64,000 nt of DNA from Panicum virgatum. Taxonomy: Eukaryota; Streptophyta; Magnoliopsida; Poales; Poaceae. Location of the stretch: contig NC_053148.1 in the NCBI RefSeq assembly GCF_016808335.1, positions 45,710,930 through 45,774,929 of the forward strand, in the 5' to 3' direction. Of the stretch, positions 1 through 11,640 are shown one piece after another. The notes beneath the pieces were generated by a model. That model searched no databases. It was not told the origin of the DNA and worked only from the letters and a program-made list of their open reading frames with translations. The first letter of the stretch is position 1. Each line of letters begins with the position of its first letter. The translations under genes were made by a program, and so were the position numbers.

Positions 1-215
1 TATATTACTTTAGAGAATCATACTCATCCTCTTATGCCTTCTTTCGATGATCAAGGAAGAAAAGGAGCAAAGTCTGCTGGTTCCCTGTTGGAACCGGTCA
101 GACCAGTCGGACCAGGGGACAGCGCAAAGAGAGCAAGAAGTGCTCCCGACGGCGATCAAGGCAAGCAAGAGCTTCATATGAGTCAACATCTTCAAATGAT
201 GTTGATCACAAGTGC

Positions 216-1460
216 TTGACCGCCGAAATCAAGAAAGGAGATAACCAAGGAGTTGAGCAAGCAATGAAATTCAAAGAAGAGCTTGACAAGCTCAAGATCA
301 TCTATGCCTCCTTGGTAAGAAAATCAGAGAATTTATCTACTAACTCCTTGTGTCGGGTTGACTCTTTAGAGAAGAAGAATCAAGTGCTCAAGGCAAGGTT
401 GGAGAAGCTCACTAGTGAGCATGTGGCTTTGCAAGGAACTCATACGGAGCTTGAAAAATCCTATGAGATGCTTGTGAACTCACATGTCTCACTTGAAGTG
501 GCTCATGAGGTTATGACTACAACGGTAAAATCCTATGAACCTCCATCTCACACTTGCACATGCTCACAAACTCAAATTGATTTGACTTATACTAAATCAT
601 GTTGTTCTCAAGCAAGCCAATCTAGCATTGAGCAAGTGTATGTAGAATCTTGTGATGACTTCATTGCACAAGAAAATGAAGAACTTATGCATGAAGTAAA
701 AAGGCTCAAAGAACAAGTGATCAAGTTAAAGGGCAAGGAGCAAGTGAGACCTTCTCAAGATAACCGCGACTCCGTGGTGAAGAAGCTTGAGAAGGATTCA
801 AACTTCACTAGCTCAACCTCTCAACAAGATCACAAGAGCATCAAGCGCAAGATTTCAAGAAAGAAGTCTCTAGGACACATCAAGTGTTATAGATGTCTAG
901 AGAAAGGGCATTATGCAAGAAATTATCAAATCAAGCCCGATGAGGAAGAGCGACTCTCAAGGAGTCAAAGAAAGCTTCCAGAAAATAGAGTGTGCTTTGG
1001 GTGCAGGAAAAAGGGGCACATGATCCACTGCTATTCTTAGCAATTCAAGTCTGACCAGACCGATTATACCGGTCACTCCCGACCGGTCAGACCGGTCCAG
1101 GCCAGAGCTGCTGCAGGACCTGTCAAGAAGCCCACAAAGCCCGCTCTTCCACTCAAGAAGATTTGTGATGCTCAGAAGCACAAGTATCAAGTCAAAAGCA
1201 CATTCGTCAAGCTTAAGCACTGAATTTGCTACACTTGTCGAGTAAAAGGTCATATGAGCAAGGATTGCCCAAATGGTAATTTGCCTAACTCAAAACTTGT
1301 TCTATATGACTTTGCTAAGCTTGGAAAGGACAAGATGAGTACTTATGCTACTAAGGTGATCAAGTCACCCAATGCTAGCATAAGGGCGATTTGGGTTCCC
1401 AAGTCTATTGTGGCTAACGTTGCAGGGCCCAACGAGTATTGGGCACCAAAGAAAGCTTAA
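216..1460 (+). pseudogene. Gag-like protein with coiled coil and CCHC zinc knuckles (two in-frame stops)
   Basis: One frame is open from 216 to 1460 except for TAG at 1038 and TGA at 1221. The first ~200 codons are rich in K, E and L with heptad-like spacing (coiled coil, assembly role by analogy with gag). Three zinc-knuckle-like motifs follow: CYRCLEKGHYARNY (last Cys replaced), CFGCRKKGHMIHC (spacing short by one) and, after the second stop, CYTCRVKGHMSKDC, a perfect CX2CX4HX4C. The frame then reads IWVPKS...GPNEYWAPKK, the linker that normally precedes protease in copia polyproteins, and stops; no protease follows. Such proteins package element RNA in the cytoplasm. The start at 216 is only the first ATG after a stop; the N-terminal UBN2-type half is not seen. 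Confidence 0.7.
1082..1096. repeat. ACCGGT-N3-ACCGGT iteron inside the gag frame
   Basis: The sequence reads ACCGGT CAG ACCGGT. It lies in the open frame between the second and third zinc knuckles and is translated in frame as part of an R-P-V-R-P-V stretch. The degenerate neighbour at 1050-1076 (GACCAGACCGATTATACCGG) suggests the cluster was once longer. Confidence 0.85.
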
Positions 1461-4105
1461 GAGGTTGCAGGTATATGGAGATGCATTGGAGAGCTTGGTT
1501 CTTTGAAGTTTATTGTGTATTCATGACATTGACCAAATTCAAGGAGTAATCTTGCATATCTTCATCCAATGCCATCTCGGTAACTCATTTTTTTTAAATT
1601 TCAAATTGCTTCAGTCACTTAACTCTTGGTGAGTGCATGTATGTCACTTGTGTTGAGCTTGTGACATTATAAATAAGTGATTAAGGTATTTCCTTTTGAA
1701 GTTACTCCCCATTTGTCGTGAGATGCGTTTAATGGCTCTTGTGTAGAGCAACGTCTTGTTATAGTGCAGATAAGCAAATCTATCTAGTAGATCACTCAAG
1801 GATACAAGACATGGATGAAATGGAGACTACTACAGTTCTTCCTGGTGTGACCGGTCTGCCAGACCGGTCTGACCAGTTTGAACCAGAAAACTGCAGTAGT
1901 TGTTTGAAAGAAGAAACGAATTGTGTACAAAAGGTTCTCTCTCAGTGCATACATTTAAGAGGCATCTCATGGGGTCATGTACTACAGGCAGCAAGAAATT
2001 CTAGCACAATTTAAATTAAATATCTCTTTGTGTGGTCTGTGACCAAATTGTTAAAGTAGTCACTCCTAATCCCTTAATATGGATTAAGTGTATCTAAAAG
2101 AAATTCAAAAACTCTTTTGCACTTATTTAGGGGGAGATTACCTTACAATTTGTGTCTTTGGGACTAACATTTTCCTCGAGTGAATTTGTGGTCTCTCTTA
2201 ATGTTGATTATGCTCATTATGGATCCAATATAAGTTAAAGTGAGTCTATCCATCAAATGGATCAAATATTGAGTGACAAAGCATAATCATAAATACTTGT
2301 GCTACATTGAACACTATATCTCATTCTTGAGAACTAGTGTTGTTTTAAAATTCTTATGCACAAGTTTAAGTTGCTAAATGGCAAAGGTATGTCTTCTACT
2401 CATTATGCTTTACCTTTGAGCATCTAGGCCACGTATTCATGCTAGTGTGTGCATTTGTATGCATCAAGCTCAAGAAATCTTGTCACCTTGATATTTAGCT
2501 AAAACCTTGCTAATTGTGACTAAGTGTCAATCATGCGTAAAATTGTGCGAGGTTTGTGCTAAGTCGTTTAGTGTGATGGTGACTTGACTTGTTGCATGAT
2601 ATGAGTGTTATAGGATAAATATTTTTTTTAATCAACTAGCATGATAGAATGTCTATCAGATTTGAAAATATTTGGATCTTGGTCTTTGTGACCATATCAA
2701 TCTACTTGTGACTATAGTTCTCATTGATTACTTGGTGGCTAGTCACAAGTAGTGTGACTTTCTCAAATCCATAGATCTTTATCCTAAACACTTCTCTCAT
2801 CCAAGGACCGGTTATATTTTGGAAAATCTTATCTTCTTGAGAAGTAACAAGGAGCCATCACTTGGAGAAATATTTCTCATCAAAATTCTCATTATCTAGT
2901 TCTCTTCTATAGTTTCATTCCATGGTTAGCTCATAAAGTCAGAAAAGTATGAATACGTGGAGAGTGCTTAACCATTTGATCAAGGAATTATCGTTCTAAG
3001 ACTTTTTCATGGTCAACTCCCGGATTGTCTGGATGTTAGCCCGGATACTCCGGAAATTCACCTGGATAGTCTGGATGGGAATTTTCTCGCACTTTGGGTA
3101 CTACTGGTTTGACCGGTCCGTCGGACCGGTCTGACCGGTCTGACCCGGTAACTACCTTTTACCCCCTCCGCGGGGTAAAACAGTCAAAACTTCACTCTTT
3201 TCACCGCTTTGACACCGACTCCTTCCTCCTCTCACCTGTGCGCCGCCCCTCCTCCACTCTCCTCTCCATCCACTCCTCGGTTGGAAATTTGAAGTTCTAG
3301 TCCTCGGATCGTCTACTTCTTCACTTGTTTTGAGGCTAGAACGCGTGGATTGACGTGTGGTGCGGCTGGATTTGGAGTTCTCCACGAGTTCATCTCTCTC
3401 CCAAGGTATCAAACAATCTTCTCGCCCAATCTCTTAGCTCGGAACACATCTCTTTGATTCCTTTGGGTTACTAGTCCCTGCTAGGCCTAGGAACAAGTCC
3501 CTAAGAGATCAAATTAGTTCATGAAGCACATTGCTCGGAATCAAATCCTAGGGTTCGGGCGCCGCCCGACCGGTCTGACCGGTCCGCCCAAGCGGTCAGA
3601 CCGGTCGGTCTGGCCAGAACCCAAATCCATCAGCTTAAGCCACACTTTGCTTTGTGAAGTGCTAGATAATCTTAACATTGTTTTTCAAAGTTCTCTAGCA
3701 TTTTTCCTGAACAAAGATCATCAAAACCGAGCCTTTCTCCAGTTTCTTTCAGGGACCGGTCTGACCGGTCCATCCAACTAGTCTGACCGGTCTGAGGCTG
3801 ACAGAACTCTATTTTTTAGTTTCAAGAGTAGCTATAATCTATTCCTATCCAGATCTTGTGGTTTGTTCTCATGATCTAATTTCAACACAATTTCTTCCTA
3901 TCTCAGGTTGGAAATCATGCCTAAGTGACATCATGAGAAGAGAAGCAAGCTCAATGAGGATAGAGTTGCACGAGCAAATGCTGGAGTGGGTTCAAGCAGT
4001 GGTGGCACCGAGGCAGCTGCAGATGTGTCCGCTTCATAGTCTCTTGCATCAGCTCCGAGTCAGCATGAGTTGAGGCCTAGAAGGGCCAAGACAGCGGCAC
4101 AGTAG
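1461..4105 (+). other. Non-coding internal region of RE1
   Basis: This AT-rich stretch lies where pol would be expected between gag and the 3' ORF, but six-frame reading shows only short unrelated ORFs. It holds a purine-rich GGGGGAGAT tract near 2130, resembling the polypurine tract used at the 3' LTR, and iteron clusters around 1856, 3109, 3569 and 3755. From about 3000 it becomes more GC-rich and leader-like up to the ORF at 4106. Most likely spacer/leader of a LARD-like element. Confidence 0.5.
3125..3769. repeat. Three iteron clusters (ACCGGT-N3-ACCGGT)
   Basis: Exact copies with CTG spacer are at 3125-3139, 3569-3583 and 3755-3769. Partial copies flank them (single ACCGGT at about 3112, AGCGGTCAGACCGGT at 3591-3605, and a single copy near 3786). 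The pitch between successive palindromes is 9 bp in each exact copy. They are spread through the leader upstream of the 4106 ORF with 200-430 bp between clusters, so this is not one tandem satellite. Confidence 0.9.
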
Positions 4106-6126
4106 ATGGACATTGACGAGTCATCCGGCAATGACACAGAGGAGGATGCACCCTACTTGAAAGATCCTTGTGATGATGAGGACACTGAGACATATGCAGA
4201 TGCAGGTGTAGATGATGCTGATGATGACGATGATGATGATGACAGCGATGATGAGTCAGAGGAGAGTGCAGCAGGCAGCTCAGACTTGGAGGGTCCTATA
4301 GTGACCCCAGCTATTCAGGTTCCTGTCAGGCAGGCCGGTGTGGAGTTAGTGAGTTACTATAACACCGGGATGACAGCGGTTGCACGTCTGCTGAGGCGTC
4401 AGAGTCCTTTGGATGTCCCAAAGGACACAGTTGACTATAGGTTTCACACTCGCTTCCAGCAGGACTTCTATCAGACTGTCATTCTTGCCAAGGCAGGCAT
4501 TGCTTCAGAGGCCCAGTGGGTAGATTGGACACACATGGCAAACTTGGGCAATGAGATTTGTGATGAGGTGGCTCAGATGTGCCAGGACAGGCACATCAAG
4601 GATATTATGGGGTTCCAGCATGATTGGAACAAGGAGGTGATAGCCCAGTTCTATGCGACTGTATATTTTGGGCATGATCCAGAGAATGACAACGAAAGGA
4701 CTATCTACTGGATGACAGAAGGACACCGCTACCAGTGTTCCTACACCTCTTTCTGTCGGTACTTGAGACTTGATGATCAGGATGTGAATCGTCCTAAGCT
4801 TCACTATGATTTACCTCTGTCAGCTAATCAGGTGAGATTCATGTATCCGAGGGATAGAGTTGGCAATGCAGGCAAGGTCACGGGGCTGTACACATACTAC
4901 TCCATCTTGAACAGGCTGTTCAGGAAGACACTCACACCCCGGATGCCAAGAACTTGATGAACTAGTGATATTTCAGCGCATGCCAAGAACTTGATGAACA
5001 GGATGCAGCCAGATCCCAGAGGTGGTGACTTCAGTGTTGGTGACTATATATGGGAGGAGATAAAGCACATATCAGAGACTCCTCTGAAGACTTGTGGATA
5101 TGCACCATACATCATGAAAGTGATACTGAATGTCACACGAGAAATTTTGGGATGGATGTGAAGCATAAGCCGCTTAGGATCAAGCATCCTAAGAATGTGA
5201 GAGTTCCTTCTGAGGGCAGATATGACAAGGTTCAGGAGGAGGATCAGGAGGATCAAGGTCCACTACCTGATCAGGATGCAGATGCATAGCAGCACGCTCA
5301 GGACGTGCCTCAGCAGGAGGAGCCAGCTGGAGGCTTTGTGCCTCATGAGGGTAGAGATGCTTCCCCTCCTCGCAGGTCTTCCTCTTCCTTCAGGCGGATG
5401 TTCAGGACATTTGCAGGCATGATCAAGAACCAGAGAGACATTCTGGTTAATCAGGAGAGGGAGAGGAAGAACATTAAAAAGTTGAGGGATAATCAGAAGA
5501 GGATGTACACTGCCATGCAGCTCCAGCCACCTCTCTCGCCTATCTCACCAGAGCCAGAGGCAGCAGAGATCCCCTCACTTGACCAGATGATTGAGAGCTT
5601 CCAGGGGATGGACTTTGGGCAGTATGACCATCTGGGCGAGCAGATGTTCTTTGGCCAGGTGAGTCAGCCAGGTGGATCTTCCTCAGCTCACCAGTTCCCT
5701 CACAGACCTCCACCACCATTTGCTCCTCATTTCCTTTCAGGTCCACAGTTCTTCACTTCAGGCCCACAGATGTTTGCAGGACAGTTTGTGGGGTCTCAGT
5801 TTGCTGGACCATACTCAGGGCCCCCGCCGTTCACTTCCAATTTCATGGGGCCGATTCCACCTTTCAGTGCAGGACCTCAGTTTGGGACACATGTCAGTTC
5901 GTCGACAGTTCCAAGATCGTCGGCGACATTCCCTATAGCTTCTGCACCACCTCCACTTCACTTTGGGCTTGGAGGGACATTTTCTTCACCAGATACAGGG
6001 TATGCAGGGACAACAGCTTCACCTTCTCCAGCTCCTGACTCAATTGAGGCAACTATGGCCAGCTGGAGTGATTCGATATTTGCTTATCCTGGTAGTTCTG
6101 GTGGTTTCTCTTCGGGTGGACAGTGA
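4106..6126 (+). pseudogene. RE1 accessory ORF: acidic, plant-transposon-protein-like domain, proline-rich C-terminus
   Basis: The first 283 codons (4106-4957) start with a strongly acidic segment (a run of eight Asp inside a D/E-rich block, residues ~35-60) followed by a compact domain containing FYATVYFGHD and a WMTEGHRYQCSYTSF block. This resembles the 'putative plant transposon protein' domain often found in grass retroelements; I recall this as PF20167 but could not check. The frame is broken by a short duplication at 4943-4999, a further shift near 5150 and a TAG at 5287, then stays open to 6126. That last part has a charged helix (QERERKNIKKLRDNQKR), then a long Pro/Phe/Gly/Ser-rich tail. 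Function unknown; its place between gag and the 3' LTR matches env-like or accessory ORFs of copia/SIRE elements, but I see no transmembrane segment. Confidence 0.55.
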
Positions 6127-6970
6127 CTTCAGACGGCAACACACTCTTCTCCTCTTGTGCGCTTTTTGTTGATGGATGACAAAGGGGGAGAAGTTTGGAG
6201 GATTAAAGCTTATTTTGTGTTTGTGTGTGTGCCATCTTGAGAGTAGATGTTGAGAGTAGATGGGATATGTATCTTGAGATCATCTTATCTCATCTAGCTC
6301 TTTATGATATATCATGTATGGATGATGGATGTATGGACATCATGATTTGGATGTATTTGGAGATGTTTGGATATTCTTGTCTCATCTTGTAAAATCGTAT
6401 CCATCTCTTTCATATTAAGGATTTGTGCGGACTTGAGAACACTTGTATTGAATGCTATTGGGTGTATTTATCATGTTTTAAATATATAAGGAATGTTTAT
6501 GATAGTGTGAAATTTTTGAGTGATGTGATATCTTTTGTTTCAGCCTTGGGATGTTCTGGCAGTCTGTGACCGGTCTGACCGGTCAGAGGGGACCGGTCTG
6601 ACCGGTCCAAGCGCGTGCTGGCTGGTGTGGACAGGTCTGACCGACCCTAGGGACCGGTCTGACCGGTCAGTGGCAGCAGCACTGCTCTTGTGTTTACTTG
6701 AGTGCGTTACATGACATGACATATTGCATCATGGATTTATTTATGATGATCACACACACTTGTTACACCCCACGGATGCTAAAATTTAGGGGGAGTCTAA
6801 TTTGTGCTCAATATGTGTAATTTGGCATGTGAGGCCAACTTGTGTTGAATTTGATTCATATGCACATATTGAGGGGGAGCTCCAACTAAATCTGAGAATT
6901 CAAAAGCTTTATTGAATATCTTTTTGTAAGCTTTAATCGGGTTTTCATCAATCACCAAAAAGGGGGAGAT
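6127..6970 (+). other. RE1 3' untranslated region ending in a polypurine tract
   Basis: No coding signal. Iterons occur at 6569-6667. Purine-rich tracts of the type GGGGGAG occur near 6190, 6790 and 6874, and the last, AAAAAGGGGGAGAT, sits directly before the 3' LTR at 6971. The last one is in the right place to prime plus-strand synthesis; the earlier ones could be decoys or relics of tandem PPTs known from SIRE-like elements. Confidence 0.6.
6569..6667. repeat. Iteron cluster upstream of the RE1 polypurine tract
   Basis: Three exact ACCGGT-CTG-ACCGGT copies lie at 6569-6583, 6592-6606 and 6653-6667, with a degenerate copy (ACAGGTCTGACCGAC) at 6631-6645. This is one of the densest clusters in the window. 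Confidence 0.9.
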
Positions 6971-7965
6971 TGAAAGAGCATCTAGGCCCCTAGTGGGTTT
7001 TGGAGTATTGATTGACAACACGATTAAAGGACTAACTTGTTTGCATGAGATCATGAGCAGGTATTTAATTAAGTAATGGGTACTAAATGAGATGGCTCAT
7101 GTGTTGCAAGCAAGTGTGTTTATCCCATTGGTAAAATGTGTATGTGACAAGCAAAACAAGAAAAGGAAAAAAGAGCAAGGTATTCATGGTTGATATAAAA
7201 GCTCTAATATGTGAATACTTGTTTCAGTTTAAAATGGAATTTAAAGTGACAAGTAAAGGTTTTGTGAATGAGATGTGATATGCTTATGCATAATCTCAAA
7301 TATGAAAGATCTTGTCACATGTGATAAATGGTTATTAACTAAAGAAGCAAGCAAGGCAAAAGAGAATGAGACATGAGTTGATGCATATATGATGTCTCAA
7401 ATTGGAAAGTTTGCATATAAGATTGAATTGAGAATTCGAATTGACAATGAAGATTTCATGCATGACACAAATCAATATGAGTTCAAGATGGACAGCTAGG
7501 ATAAAGGTAGAGGACCGAGAGGCGTGTTTCAAGAGGCTACGCAAGCGACGGCTGGGGGGGGGCAAAAAAACCGATACGGGTCAAAGGCCGGAGATCCTAG
7601 AGTCATAGAGAGCTCTATGTTGAAGAGTGTCATTATTCAAGTAAAGAAAGTGACTTGTGAATCAAGTTGGATTTCACTCCTATGCAAATCAAAGATTCAA
7701 AGTCACTAGCTCAAAGCGGGTATGCTCAAAGAATGAAAATGTTGATGCCCTCAAAGTATTGAAGAAAGGACGGCATGATCAAAATGTGAAGCTCAAGTTG
7801 TGATTGTGGACATTGTATATTTCATTTATATACTTGAGTATAGGTATGCCGTACTATCAAGAGGGATGCAACATCAGTAGGTTTAGACAATACTAAAAGT
7901 GCTCAAATAGTCCCTAGAGAGAATAGCCAAAGTGAGAGAGTGCTAACTGCAGAAAACAGTGAGGA

Positions 7966-8057
7966 ACCGGTCTGACCGGTCTTAGCAGGGTGAGCCTCCA
8001 ATAGCTAGTTTTCAAAACAGACCGGTCTGACCGGTTTAGGGGACCGGTCTGACCAGT
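7966..8057. repeat. Iterons in the RE1 LTR, just upstream of its TATA box
   Basis: Exact copies at 7966-7980 and 8021-8035 and a one-base-off copy at 8043-8057 (ACCGGTCTGACCAGT). They lie about 40-130 bp upstream of the TATA-like box, a position typical of promoter-proximal regulatory sites. Confidence 0.9.
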
Positions 8058-8097
8058 CTAACACTGACAGGGCAACGGCTAGTTTTGTGAGAAGGGG

Positions 8098-8105
8098 TAT
8101 TTATA
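8098..8105 (+). promoter_or_regulatory. TATA-like box of the RE1 LTR promoter
   Basis: TATTTATA stands in the LTR after the iterons and about 1.1 kb from the LTR start. Transcription would start about 30 bp downstream. Assigned from sequence and position only. Confidence 0.45.
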
Positions 8106-8620
8106 CCCCATGACTTCACCCATTCGTTTCTGCTCATGCTAGAACATTTCAGAACATCTTGAGAGCCTTGTGAGCACTTGGAGAGTCCTCCCCAACCTCT
8201 CTTTGTGAGGATTGCTTGATTCAAGGTGAATCTTTGAGTTGAGTTGAGTGAATCCATTCTTTGAGAGCCATTTGAGCAAGAGAGAAACATCCCGAGCTTT
8301 GAGCACTTGAGGTTGCGTCGGTCAACTCGATTGAAGCATTTGTTACTCTTGGAGCATCGGCTCCTAGACGGCTAGGCGTCGCCGGCTAGCTCCCAAGGTT
8401 GTGGTGAGCAGCGGCAAGTTTGTTGCGGCTTCGATCGTGTGCCAAGAGGGCGCATGGTCATATAGTGGAGAAGAGGAGATAGCTTGACCTTGGGGTCACT
8501 ACGAGCTTCCTCAATGGAGAGTAGGATTCACACGTGGGTGCACGGGGTGAATCCGAACTTCGGTCAAACAAATCACCGTGTCTTCATTGCATCATCTCTA
8601 TTTTGGTTTGATTTACTTAC

Positions 8621-9849
8621 TGTTGACGCTTCTTAAAGCGCCAATTTACGTACCGCAAGCGCACGGATCGTGTATAGCTTTTCCCTTAGAGTATTCCCCC
8701 AAGGTTTATCAATCCACAGAACAAGTGTATTACTATGCTTAACTAAGCACTAATGATGTTGGTAAAAGATCTATATTGAATGATTGAGTGTGAAGTAGAT
8801 CTAATCTAACCAATCTAATCTAATCTAGACTAGTGAGCAATGATAGATGTGTGCACAAGATATGAAGAGCATTTGTCCATAGGGTCTAGGATCACTAGAG
8901 ATGTAATCGCCAATCAACGAAGAACGGATCTAATCTACCAAAGGTGTGTTCCAAGATCAAAACCTTTCCCTCCCGCATACTGTCACTACACGAGGATAAT
9001 CGGTAACGAATCAACAAGAACACGATAGTTGATGTAATCTAAGTAAACCATGCAAGAGCAAAGCAAACTCAAAGCCAAGTCGCGAACTATTAGGCATCAA
9101 AGCATCATCAACAAGAATCGTGATAGATCAATCTCATAAAGGATTCGGCAATTACAACTCAAGATCTCCTTACAACCCCATGAACAAACGAGGACTTTAC
9201 CCCATGAAGCTAAGCGAAGCGTAGTCGATCATGGTGACGAAATCTCCGGCAAGGGATAGATCCCTTGCTGTCCTCCAACTTGCAGCGGCGCCGAGGGACG
9301 ATGAGGCCTCCGGTGTCGCCTTTCTCTTGTGTCTAACTCGAATGTATCTCTGGATGCTCTTCTCTGCGATCTCTGCGATCTCTGCGATCCCTCTGCGGTG
9401 CTCCCTGCGATCCCACTTCTTTGACGGCGGCTTCGGGGTATTTATAGGCAGATATAGTCGGCGGTTTTGGTAAAACATAGATTAGGGTTGACGCATACTT
9501 CGCGCTGAAGAAAACCGAGATCAATTGGACTCCGAAAAGGGCTAGGCCGGCCGGCCCAAGGACTCCAGGCCGGCCGGCCTGGGCCTTTTCTGGCCCCTTT
9601 CGGTCCCATCTTTTGCGTGTTGATTCTTCCTTTTATTCCTCATCTTAGCCCAGTTGTAACAATGCGTCAAAACATCTCTGAAAATGTCCAAATTCCTGTC
9701 AAAATGCAACATGCTCCAAAATCCAGGACAAAATCGAAAATGGTCAAGTTCGGGTGCCAAGTGGCGGGTTAGTACATGAATCATCCCGAAGAATTTACCA
9801 AAACGACTCCTAATCATATAGTAAAATGGGTACTTAAGGAGCGCCAACA
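8621..9849. mobile_element. Solo LTR nested in the RE1 3' LTR (TSD CTTAC)
   Basis: A 1229-bp insertion opens TGTTGACGCTTCTTAA and closes TTAAGGAGCGCCAACA, so the ends are near-perfect inverted repeats of TG...CA type. It is flanked by the 5-bp direct repeat CTTAC (8616-8620 and 9850-9854); removing the insert and one repeat restores continuous LTR text. It has no internal region, PBS or coding sequence, so it is best read as a solo LTR left by LTR-LTR recombination. A CTGCGATCT-type short tandem repeat lies near 9364-9415 and a duplicated AGGCCGGCCGGCC motif near 9544-9580. Orientation was not determined. Confidence 0.85.
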
Positions 9850-10038
9850 CTTACCTTGCATTTATTGTTTTGAGTTTGAATTGTGCTTCCGCTCGATCTA
9901 CTTGGGTGTGTTCTACTTGTGTGTAGGGACTTGTTTATATTGTTAGAAATACTCTGCAAGACACATATCCCAAATTTCTTATAGGTTCAAGCTCGAGAGG
10001 GGACTTGTTCCTGCTGACTGGGCTGTCTGCCTGCATAG

Positions 10039-10075
10039 ACCGGTTTGACCGGTCTGGTGGACCGGTTTGACCGGT
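10039..10075. repeat. Iterons near the RE1 LTR end (TTG spacer)
   Basis: Two exact copies, 10039-10053 and 10061-10075, both with TTG in the spacer where the other RE1 copies have CTG or CAG. Hexamers and pitch are unchanged while the spacer varies. Confidence 0.9.
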
Positions 10076-10170
10076 CCAGGCAGTCCCAGCGGGGATTAAG
10101 CGCCAAATTTTAAAGAAACGTCTATTCACCCCCCTCTAGGCTACGACATCGCGTGATCAAGATCCTTACA

Positions 10171-11640
10171 GAAATACCATTCATTTTGTTGCGGAGGGTT
10201 GAGCGACACGGTGCTGAAGGTGGACGCCAGGGATTGCTGTCCTAGGAAGGGAGGCCCGTGGCCGGGTTGAGATAACCCGGCGCAGCCCACATGGCCGCCT
10301 GAGGAAGGCGGCCTACGGCGCCTGTTGCTAGGCCGCCTGAAGCTGCGCCTGGTCCTGCTGGAAGGCCTGCGCCTGGAGGAGGGCCTGTGCCTGCAGCTGG
10401 GCGTGTTATGCCTGCAGCGCCTGGGCTTGCGCCTGCTGGGCCAGCATGGCCTACAGCGGCTGTGGGCTGGGGCGAAGCGCGGACCCCTGCTGGCCGGGCC
10501 ACATGTGAATGGACCTGATCCAGGGGTTTAGCAGAGAGGGCCATGGCCCAAGCGGCACTGGAGACCCAATGGAGGATGCAGGGGCCCCCCTGCCGCCGCC
10601 GCCGCTGGAAGGGGCAGCGCCACCGGTACCGCCGGTGCCGCCGCCGGAACTCTTGTCGCGCTTGCTGCGACGCGACCTGGAGGAGCCGCCGGAACCCCCG
10701 GAGCCGCCTTGAGAGCGGGAGCTCGACTTGGGCGCAGGCGCCGGCGCAGGAGGTCGGGAGGCAGCGGGCGTCGCGGCGACGAGGGCGGTGGAGGGCGCGG
10801 TGACGCGGTTTACGGCAGTAAGTTCCTCCAGAAGAAGATCGTTCCTAACCTCCAGGAAGGAAGGGAACGGGCGGCCGCGGCAAAGATGCATCCCGAGGGC
10901 GGCGTAGCGTTCGTTGAGGCCGCGCAGCACGTTGAGCACCAGCATGCGGCCGGTGACGAGCTCGCCGAGATCGCAAAGTTCGGCCGCCATCTGCTTGAAC
11001 TTCTTGCAGTAATCTGTAACAGAAAGATCACCTTGAACGAAGTTCCGGAACGCGGCATCGAGATGAAGGGCACGAGTCTCGCGGTTCCCAAGGAACCGGG
11101 TCTCGACGGCGAGCCATGCTGAGCGCGCAGTGGAGTTGCGCTCGAGGACGGCATCGGCGAGATCGTGGGAGATCGTGCCGGCGATCCAGGACCGGACGAC
11201 ACAGTCCATGTGCGCCCAGTCGGGATTCCCGGGCGAGGCGGCGTCGGAGAGGATGTGGTCCTGGAGGGAGTACTTGCCGATGGCAAGAACAAACGGCTCA
11301 CGCCACCATGCGTAATTGCCGGAGTTGACGTCGAGAATGACGTGGACGACGCTCCGGATGTTGACGGCGACGGCTTGAGCGTGAAGGTTGAGAAGAGCCA
11401 CAGCATTGTCGAAGGCGGCGCGATCCGGATCGGAGACGTGCGTGGCGACGTCGTGGCTGTCGCGATCGTCGTCGGGATCAGGAAAGGCGACGGCAGCCTT
11501 CTGTCGAGCTGCGGCGGCACGGGCAAGGGCGTCGCGTGCGCGAGCGGCGGCGGCGTCACGCTCCTGCCCGGCAGCAGCCGCTTCTTGCTCAGCGGCCTCG
11601 GCGTCCTTCAGGGCAGCGTCCTGCTCAGCGAATATGGCCA
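10171..11640 (-). pseudogene. Copia-type gag (UBN2 / gag-polypeptide family), broken
   Basis: The long minus frame contains the classic copia gag core: an AWLAVETRFLG block, LHLDAAFRNFVQGDLSV, TDYCKKFKQMAAELCDLG and a VLNVLRGLNERY segment, preceded by an Ala-rich helical region (residues ~70-110 of the open frame) and followed by a Gly/Ser/Arg-rich basic linker. It ends at a stop at 10451 in a glutamine-rich part where CAG/CAA codons became TAG/TAA; sense text of the expected frames continues to 10171 with a further shift near 10240. No zinc knuckle was seen. The first ~65 codons of the open frame are LTR sequence, not gag. The plus-strand ORFs here are GC-rich shadows. Confidence 0.75.

Larger units (their letters stand above)
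1..10170 (+). mobile_element. RE1: pol-less LTR retrotransposon, left part outside window
   Basis: The right end is defined by a purine tract ending in GGGGGAGAT at 6970, followed by an LTR that opens TGAAAGAGC and closes GATCCTTACA at 10170. Upstream are a gag-like frame with CCHC knuckles (216-1460) and a second, accessory frame (4106-6126). No protease, integrase, reverse transcriptase or RNase H sequence was found between them, so this looks like a large non-autonomous element. The gag linker type (WVPKS...GPN..W.PK) is familiar from the SIRE/Maximus side of Ty1/copia; that lineage call is inference. The 5' LTR and primer binding site lie left of the window. A 1229-bp solo LTR is nested in the 3' LTR. 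The element carries many ACCGGT-N3-ACCGGT iterons. Confidence 0.8.
6971..10170 (+). repeat. 3' LTR of RE1 (interrupted)
   Basis: Starts TGAAAGAGC directly after the polypurine tract and ends GATCCTTACA, giving TG...CA ends. The characteristic opening text (CATCTAGGCCCCTAGTGGG) and the closing CACCCCCCTCTAGGC block are familiar from grass copia LTRs. Without the nested element and its duplicated 5 bp, the LTR is about 1.97 kb. The copia fragment begins directly after 10170, so no target-site duplication can be read. Confidence 0.75.
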
